In this document: positions 1 to 11,499 of the stretch, in pieces
Layout of the letters: the number at the start of each line of letters is the position of its first letter
How positions within the stretch are numbered: the stretch's first letter is position 1
DNA from: Poecilobothrus nobilitatus
Taxonomy: Eukaryota > Arthropoda > Insecta > Diptera > Dolichopodidae
Length of the DNA: 64,000 nt
Reading direction: 5' to 3'
NCBI GenBank assembly: GCA_947095535.1
Contig: OX352774.1
Coordinates: 178,248,200 to 178,312,199 of the forward strand
Program-made: the position numbers and the translations under genes
Notes under the pieces: model-generated
What the model saw: only the letters and a program-made list of their open reading frames with translations
What the model was told of the DNA's origin: nothing
Databases searched by the model: none

Positions 1-1380
1 GTATTTATCATAATGATCTCATAATTTCTCTAAAGATCTCAAAATGTGCTTGGTATACCTAAATATTGAAGAAAATCGGAAAGAAAATACAACCTTGTCG
101 TTTTCTAGCTACTGTTTTAAATACATCCGATGTTACTTAAATAATACATAGTATAATTTAAAAAATAAAAATATTCGTTCTGCATCTAAAATAACTGCTG
201 TTATCGAAAGCTTAAAATATTATATTGAGTCGAATTTTATAAACTAATCCCAATGTCTATAATAAATTTAAATTTTTTATATTTTTTTTTTTTTGCTTTT
301 TTTTTAATTTATTATTTTAATATGGTAAATCGTGTCTATCCTTGTTACAAATAACGAAGAAGAAAATTTAATTTCGTATATTTTTCATATATGTTCAAAA
401 GTTTCAATATGTGTAGTTAGATTGGATTCTACAATGTGTAGTGTATAGTGTGTTAACGTTAAAAAAAAAAAATCATCCTGTAGAAAAATTAAAATAGAGT
501 AAAAAGTCATAAAATATTAAAAACTGCAATTATAAGATAATAAAAAACTCAAGAACAGAATGAATTCACATACAATAAATTAAATAAATCTTAAGAAATT
601 TTCAATATATGCACAAAAAGGATTTTTTTTTTTTATCTTAGAATTTAAATTGTTAGTAAAATTCCAGTTAAATCATATTTTATTGTTATCGTAAATTTTA
701 ATGTTCAATTATATAAAATTTTTAAGTGGAAGCAATTGTTTTTTTTTTCTGAAGTTAATTTACGGACAATTTTGATTTATTTCTTTTATATATTTTTTTT
801 TTTTTTAGTTTTTTAAGCATAAGTTTTTTATATAGTGTTTTTCCACTTGAAAATTAATTTTATGAAAAAGTTCTATAATGCACACATTTAAAGTGTGGAG
901 GTGCGCAAACAGCGTTGAATTATTTCGACAATGTGCAAAACAGTCCTATTTGTCTTATTTACGACCCAAAAGTATTATCTAAAATCATAGTCCACTCGTC
1001 ATTTATACCCATACAGTTAGAGCATTAATTTTGTTTTATTGATATCTTATAAGGATAAATACCTATTCTGGTGAAATAAAATAGTTAATGCCTCTATAGG
1101 TTTTCTTTACCTTCAACAAAGAGTAGATATGACAGTGGCCTCCTTACACTAAAAGATGGCGTAACATAAGTCTACTCAAAGGTTTTTTCATCAAACAAAT
1201 AGTACTACAGATGCCTCGTTCTCCTTTATACTGTGAAACTTCACATATATAGCGTAACACAGCTTATTAACATTTTTTTGCATGTACACTTCGCAGTTGT
1301 ACAATCTAGATGCCATCGTATGTGTTTTCCACAATTGGTAACTCATATATGTATATTTATTAAAAGATTAGCAAAAGTTG
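1..1380. other. AT-rich spacer, no gene seen
   Basis: The stretch has many homopolymer T and A runs. No reading frame shows recognisable protein similarity, and I see no RNA gene or clear repeat boundary. The slightly less AT-rich part around 900-1230 could not be assigned to anything. Confidence 0.6.
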
Positions 1381-1560
1381 AGAACTTTAAAATCTTCCAT
1401 ATCCCTCCAAATTTTTTAAATTTCTCTAAATTCTTTTTCCCAAGAATTCTTCCTATATATTCATATCCCATAAATCACTGTACTAAAGATCTCAAAGTTT
1501 GTTTTAAAACGGGATGGTTTTGATTGGTTATAGCTTCTATCTGAAAGAATCATGTGCAAT
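1381..1560 (+). repeat. dispersed repeat, copy 1 (partner near 45.3 kb)
   Basis: The segment resembles 45320-45490 in the same orientation. Shared pieces include the T/C-rich 'ttccca-aga' block, 'catatccc', 'tttgttttaaa' and 'ggttttgattggtta' (versus 'ggttttgtttggtta'). The copies are clearly diverged and no termini or coding content are visible. The family is not recognised. Confidence 0.5.
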
Positions 1561-2029
1561 TACTCTGGATGATTTTTGTTTCCACCGACTAACGTAAAAA
1601 AAAAAAATAATTAAATTTCTTTCAAATAAATTTCTGTCACATTACAATAAATCTAAATATATTGTTATGTTCTTTTGAAAGGAAATTATTTATGGCATAG
1701 AATATCCTTTTTAAATTTTCTCTTTGATCTTAAATTATTGGTTAACCATATGTTTATTCCCCATGTTTTGTTTAATCGGTATCTTAATAATGTAATTTTT
1801 ATATGTTATGTATATTGTATGTTATACATATACTGTAAAATAATGGTAAACTAATTTATGGCGCAGGGTTAAAAGTCCTAAAACAATAATGTCAAAATTC
1901 CCAAAAAAAAAAACAAAATCTCGCTTCTGTAGAAAAACCCGGGGAATTTCGACAACACGGGAAATATTTTTAAAAGAAAAATGGTTACTAAAGAAAGGAA
2001 ACAAAATCAAGATTTCAATATTCAAATAA

Positions 2030-2090
2030 GTGGTAGTTTGGGGACAACAGTCTCTAACTATTTGAAGTGCTTTGTTGTTGAAGTATATAT
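2030..2090 (+). repeat. isolated copy of the 54.4-kb repeat monomer
   Basis: The segment contains 'gggacaacagtctctaac' followed by 'tatttgaagtgctttg'. It matches the units 'cagtcccaactgtttgaaatgcttcg' (near 54390) and 'tatttgaaatgctttg' (near 54690). It looks like one dispersed monomer of the repeat that is multiplied at 54.2-54.8 kb. Confidence 0.5.
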
Positions 2091-2159
2091 TTAAAAAAAA
2101 AATAAGTAAAAGGAATTTTATAGTTTATCATGGAATAAAGGTTTGGGAAAATATGTAGG

Positions 2160-2317
2160 GGCTTCGGTGGCCTAGTTGGTAAGAGCATATGAAATATGTT
2201 GTAAACACCGAGGGAGTTCCCCTTTTTCTATATTTACAGCCACACCTGAAAAGGAAAGGCTGTGTAATTTCCTTGTCATATTTATGCGGCAGGGGAATAC
2301 ACTATAAAAAAAAAAAA
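2160..2317 (+). mobile_element. tRNA-derived SINE, copy 1
   Basis: A tRNA-like head is visible, with the A-box-like 'tggcctagttgg'. It is followed by 'gtaaacaccgaggga', a tRNA-unrelated body ('acagccacacctga', 'ggctgtgtaatttcc') and a 12-bp poly(A) tail. Part of the B-box segment is deleted relative to the copies at 36.7 and 58.4 kb. SINEs are transcribed by RNA polymerase III and copied by LINE proteins. This copy is old and lacks an obvious target duplication. Confidence 0.85.
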
Positions 2318-3110
2318 CAATATCGATACATATATCTAAATATTCTGTAAAAGGAAGAAAGTTTCTGATTTAATTCCCCTAAATTTCAATAACATGGGAC
2401 TTTTGACTTGCATCCTATTTCATTTAATATTATTAATTCATTAATTTACTAAATTAAGTCGTATATTTACATAATATTTACCTTCAATTAATATCAATAT
2501 ACATATATTAAAATTTAATAAACTTTTATATTTTTATATACTTAGCTACTATATATATATGCAGATATATAAATGTGTAGATATATATAAAATTAAATAT
2601 GTACTTTTAAAATTTACGACATATTGATTTTGTGATTCCTTTTCGCTTGTTTTTTGGTTGTCTAAATATCTTTTGTTTTAATCTATTATTAACAAAAGAA
2701 AAGCGAAAAAAAAAAAAAATAAATTTAATATATTATTGTTTACTTATGAAAGTCAGTCACATACAAATTATCCCACATTAATAAATGACGAATCTATAAT
2801 TTTACTTTTATTATTTCTAGATAATAATGTATTATGGATTTATATATATCTTTACAATACAATAACATACCTAAAAATAAATTCCTTTAAAATATCTCAA
2901 TTTATAATTACGAACTATTATTTGAAAAGATATTAAACTGAAAGTTTACAGATTAATCTAAATTTTATGTTTTGGTACTGCATTATATTCTTCTCTTTCT
3001 AGCAAAGGTTTGAATAGTATTTACTTCAATACTCTAAGAGTTTTTGAATGTGATATGACAATCCACAGTGAGACAACAAAGAAAGAGAAAAGTGAACATG
3101 TTTTGGAAAA
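2318..3110. other. AT-rich spacer
   Basis: Nothing recognisable apart from simple AT-rich sequence. The string 'catgggacttttga' near 2394 recalls the hairpin arm at 42.4 kb. Confidence 0.55.
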
Positions 3111-3300
3111 ATAACAAAAATATAAGGTGCATGGCTTTGAGGTGGAAGCCCCAAGAAAGTAGAAGACATAAGCATCCGCACCACACATGGAGACTCACCA
3201 TAATAACCGAACTAAACTAATAATGCTTCACATGGAAGAATGCAAAAGTAGCAACAGGAAACCGTGTGACCGATGTGAAATATCAAATGTCAAGCCCTAA
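3110..3300 (+). pseudogene. LINE C-terminal remnant (endonuclease/RT type)
   Basis: An unstarted frame ending with the stop at 3218-3220 reads NIRCMALRWKPQ, then ESRRHKHPHHTWRL, then TIITELN. Its spacing resembles the C-terminal tail of many non-LTR retrotransposons, in which an 'IGH..R' segment is followed by 'W.PQG.R.RGRP..TWRR'. The expected GRP is degraded to KHPH, while TWR survives. After the stop, 'MEECKSSNRKPCD' in another frame may continue the domain. The copy is truncated at its 5' side and clearly inactive. The clade cannot be fixed from so short a piece. Confidence 0.55.
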
Positions 3301-3310
3301 TCTCCCACGT

Positions 3311-3820
3311 GGTGTGTCAACCAAAAAAAACCGTGGTTATATAAATTTTAAAGATTTCAGATAAATAATTTTGCGATAGATTAAGGGAAAAGACATGGTT
3401 AACAAACTGGGAAAAATATGAGTTGCGTTTTAGGTATAGTGAAGTGTAGAAGGTGGTATAATTTTAATAAAAGTACAGATGTTTTAATTTAAATGAAATT
3501 TTAATTTTATAAAAAAGAAAAGTATGTTTTTATTACAATATGTACCAGAATTGTAGAAGAAATCAAAATTATAAGGATGTTAGGCACAAAAAAAATTCTT
3601 ACTTTAAAAACTTAAATAAAGATTAAAAATCAACAAAATCTTTTATAAATGTTTTAATTTAATTTCTGCAATTAATTTTTTGATCGCAACTGTACACTTA
3701 AATTTAATATACTCTAATACATATATCCTTTAACTTAAAATTTCCTTTCATTTTCCTTATGATTGATTTAGTTAAGAGTAAATTACATAATCATTTGTAA
3801 ATCATATAAAGATCTATATA
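3311..3820. other. AT-rich spacer
   Basis: No gene, RNA or repeat boundary seen before the MITE that follows. Confidence 0.55.
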
Positions 3821-3822
3821 TA

Positions 3823-4591
3823 CAGAGTGTGTCCGACTCGATGGTCTTCCTTGAAATGGGTGATCGGGTATACCGAGACGAACAAAAAATTATATTGGAG
3901 GAGGGGTTCTATTCTGGACCCTTTTCGAGATATGAGGGGTAAAAGATTTTTTAGAGACTTTTCATAAAAAAAACTACAACTTTTGAACGGCTTACTATAG
4001 AGAGATAAAAAGAAATGTATTTTATAGAGTAAGTTGTTAGCTTTAATTTTTATACCCTAATAATTCATTAACCCCAACAGTTACAATGTTATTATTAAAA
4101 TGAAAAAATTATGTTTCAAACTCAATTTTCTTTCGAAACACCCTGTATTTGGGGTACTTTTTATAGCATATTTCAAGACAGCTTTTCAAGCCCTATAATT
4201 ACTACCTAATAACTTTTTCTCTATTTCTAACCGTTTTAGAGATATTAACAATAGAAAATGTGTTAACACACAAAACGTGTTAACACACTATTCAAAATAA
4301 CACACACACAAAGTGTGTTATAACACACACAACGTGTTAACACACTATTCAAAATAACACACTTTTCTATTGTGATTGAGAATAACACTATAAAATACAT
4401 TTTTTTATATCTATCTGTAGTAAGCCGTTCAAAGTTGTAGATTTTTTTTATGAAAAGTCTCTAAAAAATCTTTAACCCCTCATATCTCGAAAAGGGTCCA
4501 AAATAGAACCCCCCTCCAATACAATTTTTTGTTCGTATCAGTATGCCCGATTACCCATTTCAAGGAAGACCATCGAGTCGGAAACACCCTG
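3823..4591 (+). mobile_element. inverted-repeat MITE, TA duplication (family M1, copy 1)
   Basis: The two ends are inverted copies of each other for about 200 bp. Left reads 'cagagtgtgtccgactcg' with 'atggtcttccttgaaatggg'; the right end, reverse complemented, reads 'cagggtgtttccgactcg' with the same continuation. TA dinucleotides flank at 3821-3822 and 4592-4593. The element has no transposase frame, so it is non-autonomous. Its interior includes a further 'gaaacaccctgta' terminus at about 4135-4147, and this interior reappears in inverted orientation at 43.4-44.1 kb. TA target sites and CAGGGTG ends fit Tc1/mariner-type mobilisation (inference). Confidence 0.85.
4245..4375. repeat. palindrome-rich 57-bp tandem duplication inside MITE M1
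   Basis: 'aacgtgttaacacactattc' occurs at 4274 and again at 4331, a 57-bp period. Palindromic 'gtgttaacac' cores recur, and the block is bounded by 'aatagaaaatgtgtta' and its near inverse 'acacttttctatt'. It forms the centre of the foldback. Confidence 0.8.
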
Positions 4592-4593
4592 TA

Positions 4594-5170
4594 TACATAT
4601 AACATATAGGTAATATGTATTTATATAATGTTATATATTTTGATCTTGACTTTTACTGAATAGTATTTTGGTCAGTGTAATTTTTGTGTTAAGAAAACCA
4701 AATATTTACATAATACCAAAATATACAAGCATATTTTATTCAAAATGTAATAAAATATTCAAGGAAATTAATTTGATAGGCATTTATTCTTATTATATTA
4801 AGATACATTTCAATTATATAGTCATTATGTTTATTCTAAAGATTATGGGTTTATTTTAAAGTATATAATATAATAATTAATCTTCGTGTGAATTTATCTC
4901 ATTGAAAATAAACTAAAAATTTAAACAAGGTAATATATAAAACCAAGATTTTAAAAATGAGGATATTTTAAAAATTTAATTTTAAAAATGCGAAATCCTT
5001 TCTCTACTTTTACATATTATACATATTATGTACAATTACATAATACATTGTTTGCAGTTTGATTTTTGTATTTTTTCTTTAAGAATTCACAAGTAGTATT
5101 GAATGTTTGAACCTTTTTAGCTCCTACACGGCCGAAGAGGTTATACAAAATTTAATTTTGCTCTTCCAAA
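4594..5170. other. AT-rich spacer
   Basis: Short chance frames only. A less AT-rich tract, 'gctcctacacggccgaag', lies at 5120-5138. It may be the 3' flank of the LINE remnant to its right, but this is not established. Confidence 0.5.
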
Positions 5171-5189
5171 AATTTCATTCATTGAAATT

Positions 5190-6235
5190 TGAAAGATATG
5201 GGAAGTGTTAAACGTAAAAAGGAAATTATTTCTCTCACATGCTATGATCTTAGTTGGGATGAAAAGCGATCAAATTTTCGTTTCTTAAAATGATGATGTT
5301 GAATTGTTTTCGATTACTTGCTATGAGAATAATTTTACATATTGCTTTTATGTTCGTCCAATTTGAAATATTTATTAATTCATGATAACTCCTGGCTTTC
5401 TACCAACTCCTCTTATTCGATTTTGCCTTGCATTATCAGTTGTAAAAATTTAGATATTGTTATTCCACATCATTATGCCCAAAATATAAAATTTTTCTTC
5501 GTTTGGCGACTTCAAGAACTTTTCTCTCTTAGCCTATACGTCTCACTATCTTAATATCTGAAATATGTTGTATTCATAAGATCTTTTCCATTTCTCAACA
5601 AATCTACATTTCTAAAGCTTCTATTTTGTTCATACGTTAAGGTTTCAACTTCCATGACTTTACATAGTACATATTTTAGCAAATCGTAAGGGTGATTTCA
5701 TTTTAATATTTTGGTTTCAAAGTATTCTTTTATACTTGTTGAAAAATATTTTATCAATTCTGATCTTACATTTGATTTTTAAATCATAGTTGTTCCAGGT
5801 TATGTTCAGACAGTAACTGAAATATTTGAAAGTACCGACTTTTTTGAACCACTTGATTATCAATTTTTAATGTGAAATTATAGGTTATATTTTTTCTGCC
5901 TATGATCATATAAGCTTTGTTTTTTCGATGTTAATTTTTAAAACAAAATTTTGGGCTATAGTTATATTCACTTTTATCTATTATATACTGTAAGTCTATG
6001 ATGATATCTACTAATAAAATTGAGTCATCTATATAGTGAATGTTATTTAGATAGATGTCGTTAACTTAATCTTGATTCCTTTTTCCATTCCTATTCCATT
6101 TCAACTTTTGCTTCTTCGACAATTGCTTCAGCGGCGAAAATATTAAATAGTAAACATGTGACAAAATGCATCTCTGACAAACTCCTTTTGTGGCTTATAG
6201 TTTAAACCGTCTTTAATTCTTAATCAAGCGGTTTA
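5190..6235 (-). pseudogene. decayed non-LTR retrotransposon (LINE) reverse transcriptase
   Basis: The minus strand keeps pieces of one LINE ORF2 in order but in several frames. GVCQRCILSH (about 6156-6185) corresponds to the RT motif G(V/I)RQGC(I/V)LSP. HYIDDSILLV (about 6009-6038) is the catalytic Y.DD box, with Y replaced. 'AYMIIGRKNITYNFTLKI' follows as the connection region. IVRRIG plus KRRKILYFGHN (about 5471-5506) matches the familiar 'KRRKL.YLGHI' tail. 'SNRKQFNIII' (about 5290-5318) sits near the C-terminus. Frameshifts and stops are numerous, so the copy is long dead. The clade is not resolved. Reverse transcriptase would copy its own RNA at a nicked target; nothing here could be functional. 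Confidence 0.8.
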
Positions 6236-7940
6236 ATGCCAATGCAAATTTTTTATTCAAAACGTATCTCTATTGTATATTCCTTAGAAAGTAATTAATT
6301 CTCATTATTTAAACAACAGTTATTAAAGGATAATTAAATAAAAATGATCTAAGAAAATTCTTAACTTGTTGAAATTACCACAATTGCTCAACTTTTTAAT
6401 ATAAAATTCTCATTAAAGAAACCAATTTTCAAAAACAGAACCTAAAATTATATTTCAAGTATGTCAGTTTAAATTTCAAAACTAAGGTTTCTTACAAAAA
6501 CGAAAAAAAAAAAAAAACAAAAAAAATCTTGTTAATATTTATTTCTTTTTTCTTAAATTTTGCAATAGGACACTTATTAGTTTACTTTGTAAGTTTTGTA
6601 TATATACAGGATATAAAAATTTATTTTAATTTTAAAATTCATTAGAAGTATGTGTTACTTAAGATATCTAAACAAGCAAACATATTTTTCATTATTCCTA
6701 AATTTACTTTGAAAATGAAGGAATAAAAAAAAAGAAAAGTTTTTAAAATTGAAACTTCTTCGATTTTCGTTTTATTTTTCTTAAAAAAAAAAAAAAAAAA
6801 AAAAAACTACAACAACAACAAAATATAATAAAATTTGAGATTGTACATAAAGAATAGATAATAATACAAGTGTATATTCTTACTTTTTAGTTTTAAATAT
6901 GTATAAGTGTAGGTGTCAAAATTTAATTCATTCGATATTTTTTTAATGGACAACAGAAGGACAACACATTTACGTTTTTTTTATTTTTTTTTTTATTTTA
7001 ATTTTATTTTGTTTTACTGTTTTCTCGGTTGTGTTATCCTATGTCCAGGTTATTTTTTGTTTCTACTCCTCTAATATAACATATATGTTTTATATTGAAT
7101 TTTCGATGAGTATCACCTTCAACTTGAAGAATTAAGTGTCCACTTTGAAAAGTTTTCTATTTTAATCTTTTTTTTTGTTTTTTTTTTTGTTTTGTAAACA
7201 AACAATAAATGAGAGGTTTTTATATAGGAGCAAAACAAATTGAGAAGAAAAGTAAAAAAAAAAAAAAAATTAAACTTAGGTTGTCATAGTAAATCGAATG
7301 ATATCCTTGAATGATTTGTTTTTTGTTTTGGGCAATTTCAGTGTTCTTCACTATATTTGTCTGGTACTTTTATTAATTAAAAAGTTGTTTGAAACATTGA
7401 AACTAAAAGGTTAACCAAGATTACATACAATTAAAATGTGGTAACACTGTGAATCTTTTTTATATTTAAGATATCGGTAATTTATAGAAAAGATTTGAAT
7501 TGGTGAAGAATTTTGCGAGAAAATTCATTGAAAATATTTAAAATATGTCGATTCTCATGCTTAAGTGACCAAATTAAAGCTCCGGTAGTGCCTCAATCTT
7601 CAAACATAGGAGAACTTTTTTTTTTAAAAGAATTGGTGTTAAGTTTCCTTAAATTTCTGTCACCATTTTATTAATCTAACGGCAAAAACTTTTAAAAGTT
7701 TCTTGGATCCATGTTAGAGAGTTCATTGTTTGCTCCTAAATTGTTTGTAATTCAATCTACTTGAGTTTGAGTGAAAAAAATGAGTGAGAATTAGTGAATT
7801 GAACAGTACTAAACTAAATAGAAAATCTAGTGAAAGCTATCCGACATAATATTGTTGACTGAAATTTTCAAACGAAAATATTTATCAAAATATAGGTGAT
7901 ATTTCATAGATTCAATTCTAGTTTTATATTGAATGAAAAC
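6236..7940. other. AT-rich spacer with homopolymer runs
   Basis: Long A and T tracts, for example the run of about 24 A near 6783-6806, and short AAC triplets just after it. No gene or mobile element recognised. Confidence 0.55.
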
Positions 7941-7946
7941 AATTTG

Positions 7947-7995
7947 AAAACATTAACCTACAACAACAAAAAATTGTAGTGTAGGTTAATGTTTT
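7947..7995. repeat. perfect 16-bp stem hairpin
   Basis: 'aaaacattaacctaca' (7947-7962) is exactly complementary in inverse to 'tgtaggttaatgtttt' (7980-7995), with a 17-nt loop. No flanking target duplication or longer element was identified. Confidence 0.85.
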
Positions 7996-8610
7996 GGTGC
8001 AAGTAAAATATAAAATTATACTGCACATCAAATATTTTTCTATAATTGAAAATTGCCCCTAAATTTTAAAAAAAAAAATTGTTATTTTTTTTGAAAACAA
8101 ATAAAAAAATAAATTTTTCTATATCCTTTGTGTAATTTAAGTAAGTTTTCAATTAACACTGTGTTCCTGTTAAAAAAAAAATTTTTTTTACAATAGGAAT
8201 AAACAAATATAAAACTACTTATTTAGATAACAATAATAGGAATAGCTCAGTTTACTTTTAATACAATATGATACAGTTCAAGAGATAATTGAAAATTATT
8301 TTTAGATCTATAATGAAATATGGTATAAACGATAAATTAAATTTTTAAATGTTGATGATATAGTTTAATTTATTAAAATTTTGTTAAGAACTGATTCCTA
8401 TAAATTTTAATGGTATTCAATTATCGGTGAATTATCTTAAAGGAAAAATAATTGAAAAGGGGAGTTTTTCAGGTTATTTCTATTTAGCAATTAATTTTCT
8501 TTTTTTAGAAGACTTCAGATTACTTTATGTTAGATCATGTTGAGGGTTATCTTAAACTAAAAGCGAATTCAGATGGAATACAATAAAGTTCAGTTATTTG
8601 GAAAGTTCAG

Positions 8611-8805
8611 TTATCTGGATTATACTGTTATATTTTCCTTGTTTGTTTTAATGAGATTTGATGGAAAATTTCAATGTCATCCTGAAAACTCATTCACTAG
8701 AATAGTGTAGTGCTGTATGCTGTTATTTAGATTGTACTGTTATATTTTCCTTATCTTTTTTAACGAGAATTGGTGGAAAATTTCAAAAGTCATATTGAGG
8801 AATTG
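8611..8805 (+). repeat. two-copy direct repeat, 112-bp period
   Basis: 'ttatctggattatactgtta' at 8611 and 'ttatttagattgtactgtta' at 8723 begin parallel blocks. Each continues through 'tattttcctt' and '(g)gtggaaaatttcaa'. The copies are diverged, so the duplication is old. Confidence 0.75.
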
Positions 8806-10019
8806 CACGTGATTCTTCTAATAGCAGATGTACCAGATGTCTCGATAGCGTGATGTTTAGTTTTTCGCAAAGATAAATCATTAGATCATCGGTTGAATGA
8901 CGTTTTCTGAACTTGTATTTTCGGTTATGATGTAAATTTTTGCTGTCCAGTTATTTCAAAAGCTTTTAGTTTACAATTTTTTGCGTTACTTTGGAAAAAA
9001 CTTTTGTTTTTTAATTTTAATTTTGTTTTTTTTTTTACGAGGCTAGGTGGGAATCATTGAAAGCTACTAAAGAGGAATGAATCGAGCACTGGTCTTCTAT
9101 GAGTATTTATTTCTTTATCCCACTAAGTACCACCTCTCATTTTTGACCAAACAATAGACTATATCTACTTTACAGCTGATGTACTACCTGGTCAAGTTAA
9201 CAATAGACATGCGCTACCTTCTATTGGTTATATGACAGATATAAATCATAGAGATGAAAGGTAGAAAAAGTTACGTGGAGATTTTGAACTGCTAATGTAG
9301 GTCTTTTTCAGTACCTTGGTACAATAATACCATATTTATTTATTTTAAAGTTTCTGTAACAATACAACTTCGCTATGGTTCAGTCTGTACTTTTAGCCAG
9401 TTTTCTTCTCTCTAAAACTTCAACCTAGTTTCTTTTGAGTATTTTATTAGTTACATATTATATACTTAGTATATTTAAAAATATCGTTATGGAGTAGATA
9501 AATTCAATAAAATTGTATGGTAAACTACGATTTTCAATTTAATTTTTAAAATACAAAGGCTTGGTACATTTTGTTTTCAAAACTTAAAAAAATATCGTAA
9601 AAATAATTTAATTCGAAGTGTTAAACTAGTACGATCTCAATTTTCTTCAAAATACATCATAATTTAAAATAATTTTGAAATTAAAATATTATATATAAGT
9701 ATAAAATGGTACGTATATATAAAACAATACTTAAGTTCGTGTTTATAAAATACATAAAGATTCACTATTTTTCAAATGAAAGTTCATTATTTTGTAATGC
9801 ATAGTTAAAAAAATGCTGAAATATTCAAAATTTAATTGTTTTCTTGTGATTATGAATTTATGGATATAGTTTTAAATAATTTTATAGTAACTATTCTAGT
9901 TTTAGACTATTAAAGGAGAAATAGAAATTATCTTAAAAACTTTGAAAATATTATACAGGTAAATATTTAGTTCAGTATAACAGGCAATTTAGTTTTTTAT
10001 TTTTACTATAAAAAATTTT
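8806..10019. other. spacer, includes an unassigned less AT-rich tract
   Basis: About 9040-9320 is richer in G and C than its surroundings ('gaggctaggtgggaatc', 'acatgcgctaccttc'), but no protein, RNA or repeat identity is apparent. The remainder is AT-rich. Confidence 0.5.
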
Positions 10020-10510
10020 GAAAAATTGACTGAATAGTCCCACTTCGTCCGTCCATTAGTTTAGAAAACTTTTACAACGTTTAAGATGAAGCAAAGAAAT
10101 CTTAACCATGTATAGGTTTCATAAAAAACAGTGGAATAAATTTTGTATGTAGCCCCACTCATTACAAAGATACACCCTCTTAAAGTAGGAAAAAGCCCTA
10201 TTTTCAAAAGATTATATAATATCAATTTCTATTAATTATTTTTTCCGCTTATGCACATCAACCGGTAGGTTTCAAAAATTAATATTAAAACTATATAATT
10301 TTACAAAATTTCGGTTCTTTTGTATCTAAAACGATTTTGAATCATAATCTTAAAATTTTGTGAAAAGGAAGATCTTTAAAAAGCATAAGTTATCTTAAAA
10401 AAATTGTTATATTTCGTACTGTTTAAGATCTGTTAAGGCTCAAAAATTCAAAATTTTATTATTTTAAGACACCTGTAACTGTTCAAATTTGCCGAAAATA
10501 AATTTTAAAA
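10020..10510 (+). repeat. repeat family 2, diverged copy (DINE-1-like architecture)
   Basis: The segment has 'cttcgtccgtccattag', then 'aatcttaaccatgtatagg', 'gtagccccactcatta' and near its end 'ggctcaaaaattcaaaat' with 'cacctgtaact'. The same blocks occur in the same order in the copies at 60.8, 61.5 and 63.3 kb. Noncoding. Confidence 0.75.
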
Positions 10511-10984
10511 ATATACACCTTTAAAATTGATTGTGTTTATGTGCTGCTTAGTGGTTCATTACCTATAAAATGAATATTAATAGTACTTTTAGTCGCGTAA
10601 TTTAAATTGCAGTGTTTTAATTATAAATTTCATCAAATGTCAAATTCAAGCGAAGAATAACCTTAAAGAATAAACTAATAAACAGTCAAGTCAATTAGAA
10701 CAAACTGAAACATATTATGATATTTTCATAATCTGTAGTTTTAAATATTTGGTAGATAGGTAGATCTAGCTCATATTAGAAGTTATTGAATAAAAATAAA
10801 ATTGATAAATCATTATAAATTTTATTATAGTTTTATATGCGTTACAGTTAGTCGAATTCTTAATTGCGAAACCGCATTTTGCCGCACATAAATATGATTT
10901 TTTTGCAACTTTACATTTGTCATATGAAAGACTTCGTAAAAACATATTTGACAGACATGTACTTTGCAAATGTATAATAATATT

Positions 10985-11045
10985 TTATAATAACTCTGAT
11001 TTTGTAACCAATTCTAAAATTTCTCCTAAGTAATTTTTTTTTTAT
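10985..11045 (+). repeat. isolated monomer of the foldback minisatellite
   Basis: 'ctctgattttgtaaccaatt' followed by 'ctaaaatttctcctaa' matches the repeat unit multiplied at 13.8-14.2 kb and 41.6-42.4 kb. Confidence 0.6.
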
Positions 11046-11333
11046 ACACTTTAGCACAATAAAGCATGTTTTCCTTTTTCTTAAACTCGTTTTTACTATC
11101 ACCGGGAACGAATTAAAACAATTAAGTTATTGGTTGGTATGTAAGTTCTTGCGAAAAGTATTAGTTGCGAAGTGTTTATTTGATAAATAATTTATATATA
11201 ACATAGTCATTATGCTAGAGAGAAATTTGTGAAATAAGAAATTAAATCCCAAATTGGCTTAAACTGAATGGGAATTTGGCATATAAATTTTGCGAAGCGA
11301 GCCGTTTTCTTATACATATATATTAGTAATATA

Positions 11334-11497
11334 TTTTTTTTTAATGCATTTCTCTGCCACATAAATGTGGACAGGAAATTACACAGCCTTTCCTGTTCAG
11401 GCGTAGCTGTAAATGTCATAAAGGGGAATAACTCTTACGACGTGTGTGGGATTCAAACAAACTCTTTCTCGGTGTTTACAGCGTATTTTATAATAGG
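11334..11497 (-). mobile_element. tRNA-derived SINE, copy 2
   Basis: Read on the minus strand it has 'aaatacgctgtaaacaccga', the B-box-like 'gtttgaatccc', 'cgtcgtaagagttattcccc', 'ggaaaggctgtgtaatttcc' and 'atgtggcagagaaatgcatt', then a poly(A) tail (T run at 11334-11342). The A-box end is truncated. Short antisense frames across it are shadows. Confidence 0.85.
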
Positions 11498-11499
11498 AA

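Noticed and set aside
3823..4591. CRISPR-like array (regular repeats at 4.25-4.37 kb)
   Set aside because: Only two 57-bp units, palindromic, inside a MITE with TA duplications; the genome is eukaryotic.
9040..9320. less AT-rich tract as a possible exon
   Set aside because: No frame stays open with plausible composition and no splice-site pair with protein similarity could be recognised.
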